A stretch of 64,000 nt of DNA from Glandiceps talaboti (GCF_964340395.1 NC_135555.1:10165931-10229930), one strand, 5' to 3'. Numbered from the stretch's first letter, positions 45,635 to 60,700 are shown. Notes: a model not told the origin generated them from the sequence alone. A program made the numbers and translations.

Positions 45635-45722
45635 AATATACTTTTGGAGAACCTCATGTTTCATATACTTTTGGAGAACCTCATGTTTCATATACTTTTG
45701 GAGAACCTCATGTTTCATATTT
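45635..45722. repeat. 27-bp tandem repeat, three copies, then (CA)n
   Basis: TATACTTTTGGAGAACCTCA units occur three times in succession (one per 27 bp). A CA microsatellite follows at 45740-45782. Confidence 0.9.
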
Positions 45723-45735
45723 GAATGATTTCTTC

Positions 45736-45785
<50 letters not shown>

Positions 45786-46332
45786 TGCACTGGTGTCAAG
45801 TACTGCAAAGCCATCTTGTTTCTACATCAGATTTCTGTACATTTCATGCACATAATATCGAGATAAAATGAAAGAGAACACATGACAAATTAAGTTTTAA
45901 AAGTTTATTCTTAAAATCTAATATGACAGGACACTTGTATACTGAGAAGGAATACAAATCTGAGAACAAATTGCAATGCTGTGTAAAATCTATGATTCCC
46001 CAAATTGAGTTACATGTTTGTAACAATGTAACTGAGCTGGCTTGATGAAATGACAGATACTTTCAAATTTTGTATGGCACATTCTTTTTCTGGATAAACA
46101 CAAAATGCATGCTATGAATGAACTTGATATGACATATGCTAGGAATTGGATTGATCAATACAACAAAAGCAAAAAGTATAACTACAGAATATTTCTTTTA
46201 AGTCAAACTTTTGCAACGAAGTTTTTTTCAATGCCTAAGGTACATATAGTCCAATCAGCAGGAGAATAATGAGTGCTACCTATAAAACAGTAGTAAAGGA
46301 AGATTACCATACACTTCAATACAAAGCATTTA

Positions 46333-46445
46333 TAGTCTTGGTTACCCAGACTCCCTCACCACTGGAGGCTCATCCACGAGACCACCCAGACAAGAGGTCT
46401 CGTAGGCAGAGACCCCAGCGGCAAGAGTCTGGGTAACCGAGACTA
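46333..46445. mobile_element. 113-bp MITE with 21-bp inverted ends
   Basis: TAGTCTTGGTTACCCAGACT at 46333 is inverted at 46425-46445 with one mismatch. The word AGTCTTGGTTACCCTGAC also flanks the hAT remnant in gene D, so the family is dispersed. Confidence 0.8.
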
Positions 46446-46732
46446 CAGCATCTACAAATACATCCATCTGTTACATAGTTGACAATTGAATCTCCAGTAT
46501 TTCTAGCTTTTCACTCTCTGTTCTGTTAAACGTTTGGTCATTGAAAATTACAGTTCCTTTAAAATAGCCCAATCCTTTCGATTAGCAAGAGTAATGTACA
46601 ACAAATAGCAAACAATGACAATAATATAACACTTTAACTTGAAAGAAATGATTTGTAGGCATCTATGAATCATGTTATAGGCCCAGTTCTGATTGGGATT
46701 AATATCTTGGTGTGAAAAACAGTTGTCTGTTC

Positions 46733-47030
46733 TAGAACAAAGCTGGTCCACAACAAACGAATGCTCCTATGTAATCCTTACGGCTCCACTGATAAGATGG
46801 CAATAATGTGAGAACATGGGATTGAAACCCTGGCCTTTAAAGGAGTCGGATCACTTCGGATGAGGATTAAAATCTAGGTGTGCAAATCTATGGTTTGGCA
46901 GAGTTTAGATAAAAAGTTTGTCCAGAACAAAAGAATGATCCTCTATAATCGTTATGGCACCACTGATAAGATAACACTGTTGTGAGAACCTGGGATTGAA
47001 TCCCTGGCCTATAACAAGACTTCAGCCACT
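46733..47030. repeat. Dispersed repeat in two adjacent copies
   Basis: About 46733-46845 and 46918-47008 share ACTGATAAGAT, GTGAGAAC, TGGGATTGAA and CCCTGGCC in order. Weaker relatives lie near 49900-50020 and 61230-61370. GGGATTGAATCCC resembles a tRNA T-arm box, so a SINE origin is possible but unproved. Confidence 0.5.
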
Positions 47031-47495
47031 TCAGGAGCTGTATACAGCTTATTAGTGATTCAACTGTTGAAAATTTACTTTTGGTAAGTTAATTTTCCAC
47101 ATCAATCAATGACCTAATTTCTGTATTGAGTATCACAATTTTCAAGCTCAACTGACAAGACTTCAAATTCTAAACTATGCAATTGGTACCTTCTTCAGGG
47201 ATAACCAGCAATTCAAAACTGCATATTCAACATCACTGTGTGCTCAAAGTAATAACATTTCACTGTCCAATTGGATTCCTTGAACCATGAACAATACATT
47301 TTCCACTTCATAATTGGTGTAATTGTTTGGGATACAAACACTGTAATTTAGGACATAAGACTCAGAGGTTGTACAAAAATAGTAAAATATCCCCATTGTC
47401 TACCATCATTAGGGACTAAAGACTTAAACCATTGAAAATCACATTACAAATACAATACAATACAATACTTAGTCATCCACAGTATACTTTAATCT

Positions 47496-47720
47496 TCAAT
47501 ACTGTTGTGGTCTGCCACCGCCACGCATGTGTCTTTGAAATGGACGTGTTGCCCCTCTTCCAAAACCTCCACCTCCCCTTTGGTTACCTCCCATGGGCAT
47601 ACCTCCTCTTTGGAAAGCCCCTCTCTGCATACGTTCTATGAATTCCATCCGTTCTTGCCGTAGCTTTCTCCTCCCACGTTTTGGCGCTCTTTCAAATTCT
47701 TTCACCCTATTTTCATATAC
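47496..47720 (-). CDS. Gene D last exon: basic and Gly-rich tail
   Basis: 74 codons plus TGA, tttcag|GTATAT. K-R-G-R-R-K-L-R-Q-E-R is followed by R-G-G-M-P-M-G-G-N-Q-R-G-G-G-G. It lacks the long minisatellite of gene B. Confidence 0.85.
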   Translation of the reverse strand, partial: VYENRVKEFERAPKRGRRKLRQERMEFIERMQRGAFQRGGMPMGGNQRGGGGFGRGATRPFQRHMRGGGRPQQY

Positions 47721-50700
47721 CTGAAAAATAATGGGAAAGAAATACGAGTTGTTTCATGAGATTACAGCTAAATTATGAAAAGGAGTTCCATTCAAGTTTT
47801 ATATATATATATATATATATATATAATACTTGTATTTCTGCATATTTGTCGCTGACAGATTGAAAACTTACTATCTGCTTCACCCAACAAGTGCACATGA
47901 TGAAGTACGCCCTCTAGTGGTGGTAATGATGCTGCCACACATGATATTCGGTCAAACGTAATGTAATACTCAAAACACAGGTTTTTTATCATCAAAACTG
48001 AAACAATTCTTTATTAAGAACTGTATATTAGCAGTTACACTTCTCTCCATCTCATCATCATTGTTTCAACTGAGCTCTCAATTTCATTTAGTGTACACCT
48101 TTTCAGTTAACAGGACATTTTTTACACAATAAAAGCGTCCTCACTCTTTAACCGTGAATGAAACTGTTCACACTATTGTTAACCATTTCTATGACACTGT
48201 CTCCACCACGTCACCTGTAACAATGCCACAACCCATAAACACACATGCTGCCACTCCCAAGTCTGCACCTGTTATTCAGTAAAATGTTTGTAAAAAATCG
48301 TCTATACCTTGACTGGGTCTCAAACACTTTACCTCTAGCGCTCTACCTTGACAAATCACGTTAAGTAAATATAGTAATGTTGTTAAGATTTTCATTAACC
48401 CAGTCAAGAAAATGTTATTATTTAGTAAGTCATATTATTTTCGGCAAGATAGACAACATTCTGTTTCATGTTTACTGGTTTCAATTGTAAATGGTACGTA
48501 CCTCTAACTTTGCAAAATGGTATTTACATCTACAGTGCTCATCAAATGCAAACTCTGGATCTTTGAAAAATTCTTCACACACCAGGCAATAAAATCCTGG
48601 ACTTATATACGTCTGCCCTGTAATATCAACATATCACAAAAATTGTACAAAACTTGCATTCATCAAAAAGAGTGTTACTGAATATCTTGATAACAGACTG
48701 AAGAGCAAAATTAGTTTTCTGACCTGCATAAATATATAAAATATACGGTAAAAGACGATCTGGTATTGCAATGCATTGTGGTAAATCTTGATACCTCTTT
48801 ATACACCTCAACCTTCATACACACATTGCCATTGGTCAGCATGGCATCATGTGACACTGAATACACTATTTACTGCTGATGTCATTTGGGCTACTGCACA
48901 TCAGTTCTGCTCATAACGAAGTGTCTTCCCCCAACTTTGATCATTTAGTCAGCAACTGCTCCTTCAGTCAAGCGCACAAACCTGAATTGTTTATTCAGTG
49001 AAGATAACTGGTTAAATACACTCAAATAATATAACTATTCCTTGCATGCCTTTGGGTTGACACTATTTACCTAAATATAGTAAAGATGACAAACCCTACA
49101 GCAGGTAATAAATTGTGATATTGCCCTTTAGTGGTATGTGTTATTGCTTTAATAACTGTTAATGTAACAGTAGATGGAATATCATTCATACCTGTCACTA
49201 CACCTTCTGTGTAACCATCGGCAAATTGCTCACTGAATTTTTGAACTTCATCTCCAACTTCATCCACGAAAGATGTGTCTTCTTTATCTTCTCCACTGCC
49301 AGCATCATCATCATCCTGATCATTGTCACTTCCTTCTGCATCCCCATCCTTTTCTATATCTTTGTCCTTTTCTGTCTCTTTGTCCCCTTCCCCTTCTTCA
49401 ACTTCCATTGATTCAGTTTCTTCCTGTCCAACATCATCAGATGGCACTTCTGTACCCTCCTCCTGCCCAGACTCTGTGTTTACATTCTTACTGGCATCAT
49501 CGGATGCAGCTGTTGTGTCATCCGCCTGTTCTGGTTCAACTTTCATTTCCTCAGACTTTCCATACATCTTGGCCAAGGACTGCAAACTTGTGATTTTGAT
49601 AATGAGGCACCTTCTACGTACATTATGTACAACAGTTGTGACGTGATTGTCATATTCCTGACAAGGAAGCAAAAACAAATCAAAAACTATTTATTTTATT
49701 TTTTTTAAAAACCTGGACTATCATACCACATACTTGTATAAAGAAGCTATGCCTATGTCATCCATGTTCTATTTAATGATAACATAAATGTAACAATGTA
49801 ACCTTTAGGGTGGAATAAGGGTTTAGGCCTGTAACATTGACTTTTCTAAAATCTATAATTGGACAAATTCAAAATGAACATTATAGTTTACTGTTTTAAA
49901 GACCAATATCAGATTGGGATAACATTTTGGATGTGAAAAAAATAGTCTGGCAGAGCTATAGAAAGTTGTTCTTATACAAAGAATGATTCTAATTTCTATG
50001 TTATCTGGCCTTATCCCCAAACATTAACATACAACATTTTGTATTGTCTGTTGATTTTTTTTTGAGTGATACATACTGTACTTGAGTCACATGGCACCTC
50101 ACATGAGTGACACTTCCACTCGTTTTCACTGCTGGCTTTAGTATTTGCCATTGCCTGGTGTTCCTGTATATGATGAAAAATAACAAGTAAGATTCTCTTT
50201 ATCATGTTACCATAATAATTGTGTTGCAATGTGAGCATGGTATGAGCATGACATGAGCATGATATAAGCATGGTATTAGCATGATAGATATACATGTACA
50301 AGGATCAATATGATTACAATCTGATCAATGAGAGGGCTCAATTTGCTTTATTTCTTATGCTTGTCCCTTGTGTTCTCTTTTGTTTAAATGTCAGGTGACC
50401 ACCTTCAACCAATGTATCAATCAATCAATCAATCAATAAATCAAATTAATTTTATAAAGTGTCACTTTCCTCTACAATGTAGAGTTCAGTGGCAATGTAC
50501 TGGAAAACAGATTGGCCTTTTAATTCACTCTGAAGGCTTGTTTTATCATCAAAATATAAAAACATAATGCAGCTTTACAATGAGATTCTATCTATAAATA
50601 ATATCTTTGCAATTTGCAGACCATACATTTCTACACCAAACATTTGAAGGAGACTGAACCCCCACCTCCCTCTCATCATTGGGTCTTCAACTAAGACTCT

Positions 50701-51165
50701 GTCACACTATGATTGTTGTGTATACAATTTGTAAACAAAAGACAATGCAAAGGACTAGCACAGTTATACTTCTAGATCATAATTATGACTTCCTTCACTT
50801 GGGTCAAAAGGCACCATGCAAACTTCGATCATCTACATGTACCAGTCTCTCTTTCTGGTAGTACAATAGCAGATGTCGATTACTAATGCTCTGAAATAAT
50901 GCAAGTGTCAAAACAAATAATTCACATTACCTCTAATAATGTCTTTATCATCTCTGTATCATCTTTTTCAACAGCTTCCTGGACTTTGATAATCAGCTCT
51001 GATGACTCTTTCATTATTTCATGTTTATATCCACTGAGATGAATTTTCAAATTCTGTATGAGTGGATACAAAATTTAGAATATGATCCTGAAACTAGTGA
51101 ACATCAACAAACAACATGATGGTGGTAGCAAACAATGTGTGTTCTTTTTCAAATGTAGTGATTTG

Positions 51166-51196
<31 letters not shown>

Positions 51197-54100
51197 GTAT
51201 GCATGTGGTTGTATCCACAAACCAACCACACTATCAGCAGCCTGGAACCCAGGAACACAAAAGAGTAATGAGACCCTCCAAAAAGTGCAACTCAAAGCAG
51301 CAAGATTTGTACTTGGGGATTACAAACCGAAATCAAGTATTACAGACATGCTACAAAAACTAGAATGGGACTCTTTAGAAGTTAGAAGAAAAACTCAATG
51401 GCTCACAGTCTTCCACAAAATCCTAAACAACAAATAGGCATCAACTCTGAAAATTATGTCAGGCCCAAAACCACGCGAAATAGAAGAACAAACAACTTGA
51501 AATGTGCCACTACACATCAACCCCCTTCATCCATTCTTTTTTTCCGGATGCCACAACATTATGGACCAGCTTTCCACAAAGTACTGTTGACATTCAATCT
51601 TGTGAGACATTCAAAATCCACATAAGAAACCAGCACCCCACAAGGTCCATCTAAACGCCCACCACTACTCTCGTCAGAACCTTCCAGTTATGGTCCCTGG
51701 TGGACCAATTTTGGAAGTGAAGACTACAAGGTAGGTGGTGGGTGGGTGGTTGGGTGGGTGGTTGGGTGGGTAGGTAGGTATGCATGTACTTGTCTGTGTT
51801 TGTTTGTGTGTGCTTGCATGTGTGTATGTGAATGTATGTATATGTGTATCATGTATGCATATATTACATTGCTATACTTACTGATTTTCCAAAGTTACAA
51901 TTACATGTTGCACAAGTATTGCCTCTTCCTGGTCTCTTCTTCAAGTTCTTTTTGACTTTATCCTGTTGAGAAGCACAAACATAAATAAATCACTGGAGCC
52001 AGCAAAGGCTATAACTACTGACAATTTTCCAGGCTTCATTTTCAGGTGCAGCACATACCGATAATACAAGACAAAAATATTCCCATTAACTTGAGCAATC
52101 CTAACTTGCCCTTGAAGAATTTGAAAGATCAAACTTTCCCTAAATGATCGACCAAAGATTGTTTACCAACTTATGTATTTGTTTCATAATACGATAGAAA
52201 ACAAGCTATCAGTAAACTAAGATAAACACAAACAAAAACTATTGCTATTGCATATAATGGACTACATAAGGGGGAGATTATAGTAGCCCCCCCCCCCCCC
52301 CCCCCCCATATTTTATATAGCACTTTTGCACTCTCTGTTCAATCCTCCCTACAAAGCACTTTAGATATGTGCCTGGGTAACAATTGTGAGCACCTACGTG
52401 CAGCATAAATACACACATTCTTATAAGCAGTGCCTTGGTTTATAGGCAGATATAATCACCCTGAAATCAAGATGGCACAAACACTGGAAGCTCCTAAAAA
52501 TGTTTACTGCAAGATTGAAGAGGTTGAATGTGCCACTACCTAGCGAAAACCTTGCCATCAGACATGCTGTCCTACTGATAGTGTAATTACATCAACAACC
52601 ACTGACAGCTTATAACAACTAGTTGCAACAATAGGTTCAGTTTGCGTCCAATGTAATCTAGCAAAAAGTTGATTTGCCATTGATGTATCACTTGATAAAT
52701 ACAACTTATATCATCCAAATATGTAGATCTACTTACAACCCTTTGTATAGCATCTTCTTTCTTCTGTGGATCACCTAAATCTTTGATAATTTCACCCAGT
52801 TCATTGACACCTTTCATGAATACCTCAGTACCCATTCTTTTGTCATCTTGCTTCAGCTTTTCATCTTTCTGTTTTGATGCAGCAAAATATATTCAAATCA
52901 GTCAGTGTTACTAATTTTTTACATAGCAATTCCTAAGAAATGGAATTGTTGATTTGAGTGCATTAAAGGAAAAGTCCAGTCAGACTTATTTCTACCTTTA
53001 GTATACTTGTATTGATTACTGCTATCAACTTACAGGAAAAGTCTAGTCAGACTTATTTCTACCTTTATTACACTTGTACTGATTACTACTATCAACTTAC
53101 AGGAAAATCCAGTCAGACTTATTTCTACCTTTATTACACTTGTATTAATGACTGCTATCAACTTAAAGGAAAAGTCTAGTCAGACTTATTTCTGCCTGTA
53201 GTACACTTGTATTGATTACTACTATCAACTTACAGGAAAATCCAGTCAGACTTATTTCTACCTTTATTACACTTGTATTAATGACTGCTATCAACTTAAA
53301 GGAAAAGTCCAGTCAGACTTATTTCTGCCTGTAGTACACTTGTATTGATTACTGCTATCAACTTACAGGAACATCCAGTCAGACTTATTTCTACCTTAAT
53401 TACACTTGTATTGTTTACTATTATCACCTACTTCATTTGACATGTGTTCAGGGACCGTTTTTGGGATATCTTGCAAGGGTTTATAGGAAACCTGTGATGA
53501 CATCATGGTTACCCTACTCTGTTGGTCTTGACAAATACAAATCGTAAGACCAAGAGAGTCTAGGGAATGCACAGTGATGACATATACTTACCGGCATCTC
53601 CTTCAGGTCTTGATATTTAGTTTTTAGTTCAGCCAATTCTAGTGCCTGTTTGTGTTTCTTTCCAGCCAAGTGATTCTTATAACTCTGTAAATAAAGGCAA
53701 TTTTTGGAACTTGACTTTTTTGGATGATATTTATTTTCTAATTGTACATGAATACATATTTTACTTTACAAAATGATTGAAATGATACAAACATAACATA
53801 TACATTAAAATAACATACACTTAAAATACATATACAGTGTAAGTTATGGGGGGGGGGAGGAGCCATACATTTATAGTAGATAGTATCACATACTCGGTTA
53901 ATCATTGTATTGGTATAGTATTAGTCAACTGTTGTGGGTACCGTCGGACATAAAACCAATACAGTACATACCAAGTAAATGGTGGGGGTAGGGATGTGGG
54001 TAGTGGGGAGGAGGGGTCACATTCATTTGTAGTTGTTAGCTGGCAGACAGGGTGTACCATACAATACATAGTATTTTAAACTTTGTATTTCAGCTGTACC

Positions 54101-54713
54101 TGTAAAAGAGAGACCTTTAGGCGATAGATTACAATTACTTACAATTTCACCTGGCGCTTTAACTCCACAGATTTCACAAGTAATCAAGGATTTCTCATAC
54201 TTCTCCAGTTTCTTTTTTGTTTTTTCTTCTGGTGCACTTTCCTCTGCTGTGGCTTCATCTGGTTTCTTTCCTTCCTACAAAACAAATACAAGAGTTGACC
54301 TAGCTCAGTACCTTCAAGAAATCTCGACTTCTCTTACCTGGAAAAATATCAGATATTCTTCACATCAAAAGAGCCTCAAAAGAACTCTAATCATCCTAAA
54401 TGTAATGACCTTCACAGCACACACACACGCACACACACACACATACTGACACACACACACACATACTGACACACACACACACACACACACACATACACTC
54501 ATACATTTACTGCAGACACACACACACACATACACGCACACACACACACATACACACACATACACACACATACATACACACACATACACATGCACATACA
54601 CACACATGTACACACACATGCACACACACATACACATACATACATACACACACATACACATGCACGTACACACATATGTACACACACATGCACACACACA
54701 TACACACGCACAC

Positions 54714-54767
<54 letters not shown>

Positions 54768-57700
54768 GACTCCGTTGTTAACAATAAACACATTATTAAA
54801 GTCACCAATGAAGCAATGAAGCATACCAATTTAGTAAATTGCAAAACCTACCAAAGTTTACATACATCATCTTATAATCAAAACATGACCACAATCCCCA
54901 TTTCACTTGGAAACTTTTTTTGTGTGTTTTAATGGGAGTATAATTGCTTAAATAATTTCTTTCTAATTGGTTACATTCCACAATCTCATCGCATAAGACA
55001 AAAAGACTCATGTTATATACGGTGTGAGGGACTCCATTTCTTTAGGAAAGAGTCTCAGAGTAGTTTTTGATTTTTTTTTAACTAGGAAAAGTTCACACTT
55101 GTACATTGGACACTTGGAGACTTTATATACAAGAAAATGTATACTTGCAAACATAAATACCAGAGCAATACACAGTGCTGCCTGTTTACCACACTAATGT
55201 GTACAATCTGTGATGGATATCACACAATTCTATTACTCGAGTCTTAGACTTACTTCATCTTTTCCACTTTCTTCTGTATCCATGGCAACATCTTTTGGCT
55301 TGGTTTCATCATCATCTAGCAGTAAGGCATCATCTGCTGCCGTAATTGTGAAATTTAAGTCAGACTCTTCTTCCATCTTTGTTTCCTTCTCATCATCTTT
55401 TGTTGTTGTCACCTCAGTAGTTTTGTCTGAACTGTCTTCTGTAGTTGCAGTATCTTGCAGTTCCTCTGGAATAGGTTTGCCTGCTGCATGCATCGCGGCT
55501 TCATACAAAGATTGCAAATTTTCTTCTATGACTACGAAACATCTCCATCTCATTTTGTGTGTCACTTTTGGTACATGGTCTTCATAAGCCTACATGAGAT
55601 AAGGGACAATCGCACAATGTTTGCACAAGCTCAATAAACTAACATCATTCGTCTAGAACCCCCCCCCCCCCCCCCCGAAGACTGTTAATTTGTTTTGACA
55701 ATTCTTTGAATATTTCAATAGATAAGAGTACAGACAATGCTATTTGTGAGATTGTTCCAGTCATTCACAGTGTCCAAAACACTATACTTTTTACCCTTTG
55801 AAATGAATACTATAAATCATAATAGAACATGGTGGAATTACTTTACTTATGTGTTACAGGTTGTAAATCACAAATGCAAAAGCGGAACATTGTGGAATCA
55901 CTTCACTTACATGTTAGAGGTTGTAAATTATAAATGAGAATTACTAATACTTACTACTTCAGTGTTGAATACTGAATCACATATAGGACAATGCCACTTA
56001 TCTTCATCGCTTGCCTTGTGTCTCATCATACCTTTGTATTTCTGTAAAATATTACATAAATAATGTTCAAAACATGTCAGTTTATTCTGAGACTTTTTCT
56101 GGGAAAACCAGACCATTCAGGTTTCCAATACCAATTTTCCTATACAAACTCTTTTGAAGGACTACAGAATTACTAGTAATTGTGGTGATACAACGGGTAA
56201 TACTGATGTAAAGCACTTTCTCTGAGCGCTACACTCGTTTATAGCATTCATATGATCAAGTGTAAAAGTATACTGTTTGAATTGGTTTATTTACAAGCCT
56301 AGCATGTGGCCTTTCTAATGTGGTCAATTAGCAAATGAAAGAGTATACTTTTACACTTGATATGGTTGCTATAAACGATTTGGGGTACATACAGAAAACG
56401 CTTTACTTTGGTGTTATGGGTTGTTCCTACTCTTGGAAAATAGGAAGAATAGCTCTTCTGCAAGGGTCAGGGTAACCAAGACTAGATTATATGTAGTTGG
56501 TGCAAGTTCTTGAAGCCGTTTGACGACTTCGTTGTGCTTTCCGGTCATTACCGCTGCCCCATCAGTTCCTATCCCAACAAGTCCGTCAAGGTCTACTTGT
56601 TTTTCCCGTAAGAATGATGTCACATGGGTGGTGAGTGTCTCTGCATTTAGTGAAATTGTCGGTGACTCGTCCAGGGTTTCATCATATTTCAAAGGTTCAA
56701 TCAACTTCAGAAACTTGACACACAGCTGCCCATATTGGTCAAGAAAACAACAGTTCAAAGTCAATTGTTCGTTGACGCTTACATCAGAAGTCTCATCGAG
56801 CATGATCGCAAAAAACTCAGATTGTTTCAGCTGTTCGATGGTTTCATCTTCAAGTAAGGCTGACAGAATACTCAACATCTCTTGAATGGATTTGTCACTG
56901 CAGTATGTGACACTCTTTGAAATATTGAGGTCATCTTTGACAGACAAGCCGAGTTCAGTCAATAAATCAAGTAACGGTTCAAAGTTTGTTGTATGTGGTA
57001 TGCGACGTTTCGCTAGATGGTACAGGCATTTGAAAGCAGAGACTATGGCGTCATGTTTCACGCCAGTTTGAATGGTTTCGCCGATGTCTTGTGTTGTGGC
57101 GCTCAACAGTTCTAGTTTGATGGCATCACGGTGGGCGGCGGTTTGCTCATGCTCTTTGACGCTGACCAAATGAAGACGTCTGCATGGTGTCTTGTTCCAC
57201 ACATCTCTGTCATAGGGACACTTATCGTACTTCTGACATAGTCTACAATACATGCTCTCATTAGAAATGAAGTACAACCATGTCTTGCAACCATTCGCCC
57301 ATTCTTCTTTGTAGGTAGTTGCTTGTCTCTTCCTCTTCGTGGCTGGAGAATAAGCATCGGTGTGTCTTGACTTCTTCGAAATGGTGGCGGGATTTTCGTT
57401 TTCGTCACCAGGCACCTTGCGTTTCGTTGTAGAAAAATAACGGTCTAACGACATGACTGAATACTTTGAATGCTACTTGAAAATATATTACTGGAGGAAG
57501 CTATAGGAACGTGTGTCACTTGTGTTGTCGATCACAAAATGGATTCAAACAGTTGAATTTTGGTCGCTTTTAAACTTTTTTCTTGCATATGATTCATTTT
57601 GCTTTTAGGAAAAGAAAGAAATCAGTAACGTATGATCAATCATTCATTCATTAGAAACAATACTCATATGTAACATTTTACGTTTGTTGGTAATACTGGG

Positions 57701-60700
57701 GGTACTCCTGGTTTTGATTTTTACCGTCCCATTGAAGATCTCCATACGGACGTTTAACACCTCAGAGCGTGTAATTTACACGTGGTGTCGGCATCATGTT
57801 AAGTTAACTCTGTGTTTTGTTTACGTATCTGAAAGCACGTTGACACCTCGTTGTAGTAGTATTTACTGTCCCTTGTTTCCCTATTATGTATGGTCTAAAA
57901 ACATACCACCTGCACTAGTTTCCAATAAATATTTTAATTCCTTATCATTTTAAACAATTGTTTGTGTGTATGTTATAACAATTGACTTTGAAAGCAGGTG
58001 GTCCATGCCACCTTTGTGACAGTAGGAGTCGTGGTCGGCAACCTTTGAGTTGTGGTTGCTAAATCTGACTGCCGGACGCTTGCGACCGATGGAGACCACC
58101 GTCAGCAGAACCCTGGTTAGTAATATCTATTCTGGGGTGATTGGAAGGATAGCCTTCCTGTAAGGGTCAGGGTAACCAAGACTAGAATATCTATAGCTAC
58201 ATGTATCTTGGGTGCTTAAAAGACAGCTGTCCTGCAAGGGTCTGTCGCTAAGAGGATGGTGCAACTTGAATCATCAAAGTGTTTAAATTGGCAAAACACT
58301 GCAGACATACAGTAGTTGTTTGTACTTATACATGCAGCACCAAAAGACGAAAAATTACACCCCAAAGAGTTCCTTACAAAAAGTTTACAGTGAACTTTGC
58401 TATTACGGGTAGAAATCAACAAGTGATAGTTCAAGAGTGGAAACTATTAAAATACATGTAAATATTCCATTTCACCTTTAGTAATTCCTCTAACTTATCA
58501 ATTTCCTCCTCTTTGACGGCATCCCGGGCTTTGACAATCACGTCAGCCATCTCCTTCATTCTGCCATGCTTATATCCAGCAACATGTTTATCATGATTCT
58601 GTAGGAGGAAATTATGATATAATCTGTGAACTTATGGAATGTCTTCACCAGTGAGGATGAACTTTATGGTGCAAAATGTATAACTGCTATAATTTTAGAC
58701 TTTATCAACATTAAGAAAATCATATGCTGAAACAGCAGGCATTAAAAAGTATCCCTTAGTACAGAACAATGCAGTCCCACTCATGTCTGATTTAAATCTA
58801 CAAGTACTTCTAAACAGCACCCTCATTGGCCAAACTATAAAATCTTTCGTTTTTTTCTGATACCTGGCATAAGGCATATTAATACAATGCACTGATAGGA
58901 ACACATTACAAAATGAAATGTATAACTCATCTTAAAAACTTACTGATTTGCCAACATCACAGATACATATGAAGCAATAATTTTTCTCAATTGAAAACTT
59001 CCCAATATTTTTTTCAACCTCATCCTGGAAAGATATACAAATATGAGAAAAAGAGAAAGTTCAGTTATTATTGTGCAATGGCGAGACTAAATATAAACAA
59101 CCTATGGTCCCAGAAAACATGCATAAGATACAGTGATTGTTGTTATTTTGAGTAACAATTTACACCTGGCAATTCTATGATACAACAACACACATTCACA
59201 TCATTGGTTCTTTGGTACTCACAATATGAATAAAAACATTCCAAATCACCATTACTTTCCCTTATTTTTCATAAATTATGCTTATATTATTTCCCCATAC
59301 TTTTCTTCATTCAGCCAGAAAATACCCATGACCTAACAATTTTATCACTTCCTGTCTTTTGCCTCATAGTGACAAGGCCCCCTAGCTCACTCATATTATA
59401 ACATTGGCAGAACGAAGAATAATATTAACGTGAAGTATTCTGGGGAGAAGACTGTGTGTATGGTCTCTACTAATAAGTCACACAAATCTATAACAACTCA
59501 CAGCTCTCTTTATAGCATCTTCTTTCTTCTCTGGGTCACCGAGATCATGGATGATCTCTCCTCTTTTCTTGTAAGTTTTCATGTATTCGTCCGTATTTCT
59601 TCTCCTGTCTTCATGTCTCTGCTTTACTTCTTCCTGTTACAAAGATGATAAATATATCAATTCTGTGTCACAGCCAACAACAACTTGCAAGTCTTGTTGA
59701 CTTGTTGAAACAAGAGTGCTTGCTGTATTAGCACATGACATTTGACCTTGACTATAAAGGTCATAGTGGGCATGACCTCTCTTTCTTCAATACAAATGTA
59801 CGTCTACAGTTCAGAATAGTATACAACGCTTTCCTGCAGTCATATGAAATCTATGTAATAGACCTGTTGTCGGTTCCAAGATGCATTGTGCATCTCTCCA
59901 TACAATGCCATGTATTGTGTACGCACTGAGGGGTTTGCACGCGCTACTCAGGGGATGGTTGTCACCTGACAGTACCCTGGGTTCACCTGTAAAATCACTG
60001 TCTGTCATTGATGGCATTAAGTCCTTGCTCCATAAAACTCATAATCTAAGACGTCAACATGTCTTTCCATCACTTCCAGATGAAAATGTTATTTTAAATG
60101 TAATAAGAACAAAACAAGACTAAATGTAACAACATAAGCGACATCCTCTCGCGCAATGCATCTTGGAACCGGAAAATCGATTATTGAATCATATATGTAT
60201 GCAGTAAGAGCTGAAGAAGACCAAGCGATTTAGCTTAAATAAACTAACTTACTAGTACGTCAATTATTTCAGTTTTGACTAAGAACTACTTCAAAATACA
60301 ACTACAATGTTTTATATAAAATTATATTGTGTTGACATTTTGTTTCAGACAGAAATGGCTGTCAGTTGTCTGTAAATAAGATCACAACCCAAGCTATATA
60401 AGAGAGATCATCATTGTGCAAAGTGAAATACCAGTGAATTTCACTGACATGTAGAAAAGAAATAGAAGAGGCTGATACCTACAGGAACACACACAATCTA
60501 ATGTTTCTAATTCTTGCATATGATATCATATTTGCCCCAAAAATTCCAAACTTTTTTCGATGGTGGCTAAATACATGTGGGCTTCATCAATGTACATGTA
60601 TAGTACATTATCATGCCAGACTTTCCTTATACCCCAATACAGTTTGTTATCACAAGGTTTTCATCAACCAAATTTTACAGCAGTCTTTTTTTATTGGTTA

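Larger units (their letters stand above)
43791..47495. other. Intergenic region between genes D and C
   Basis: The gene C promoter side (43791-44400) shows no clear TATA box. The gene D 3' UTR side has TTTATT (AATAAA on the minus strand) at 45904-45909 and 45593-45598. It also contains a 27-bp triple repeat, a CA tract, an MITE (46333-46445) and a doubled repeat (46733-47030). No gene is recognised. Confidence 0.5.

Noticed and set aside
51746-51955. Plus-strand V-G-W-V-V-G-W ORF
   Set aside because: It reads the GGTTGGGT-type tail of the LINE 3' end and a GT-rich stretch.
52967-53430. CRISPR-like regular repeats
   Set aside because: Units are contiguous tandem copies with no unique spacers, in an animal gene intron.
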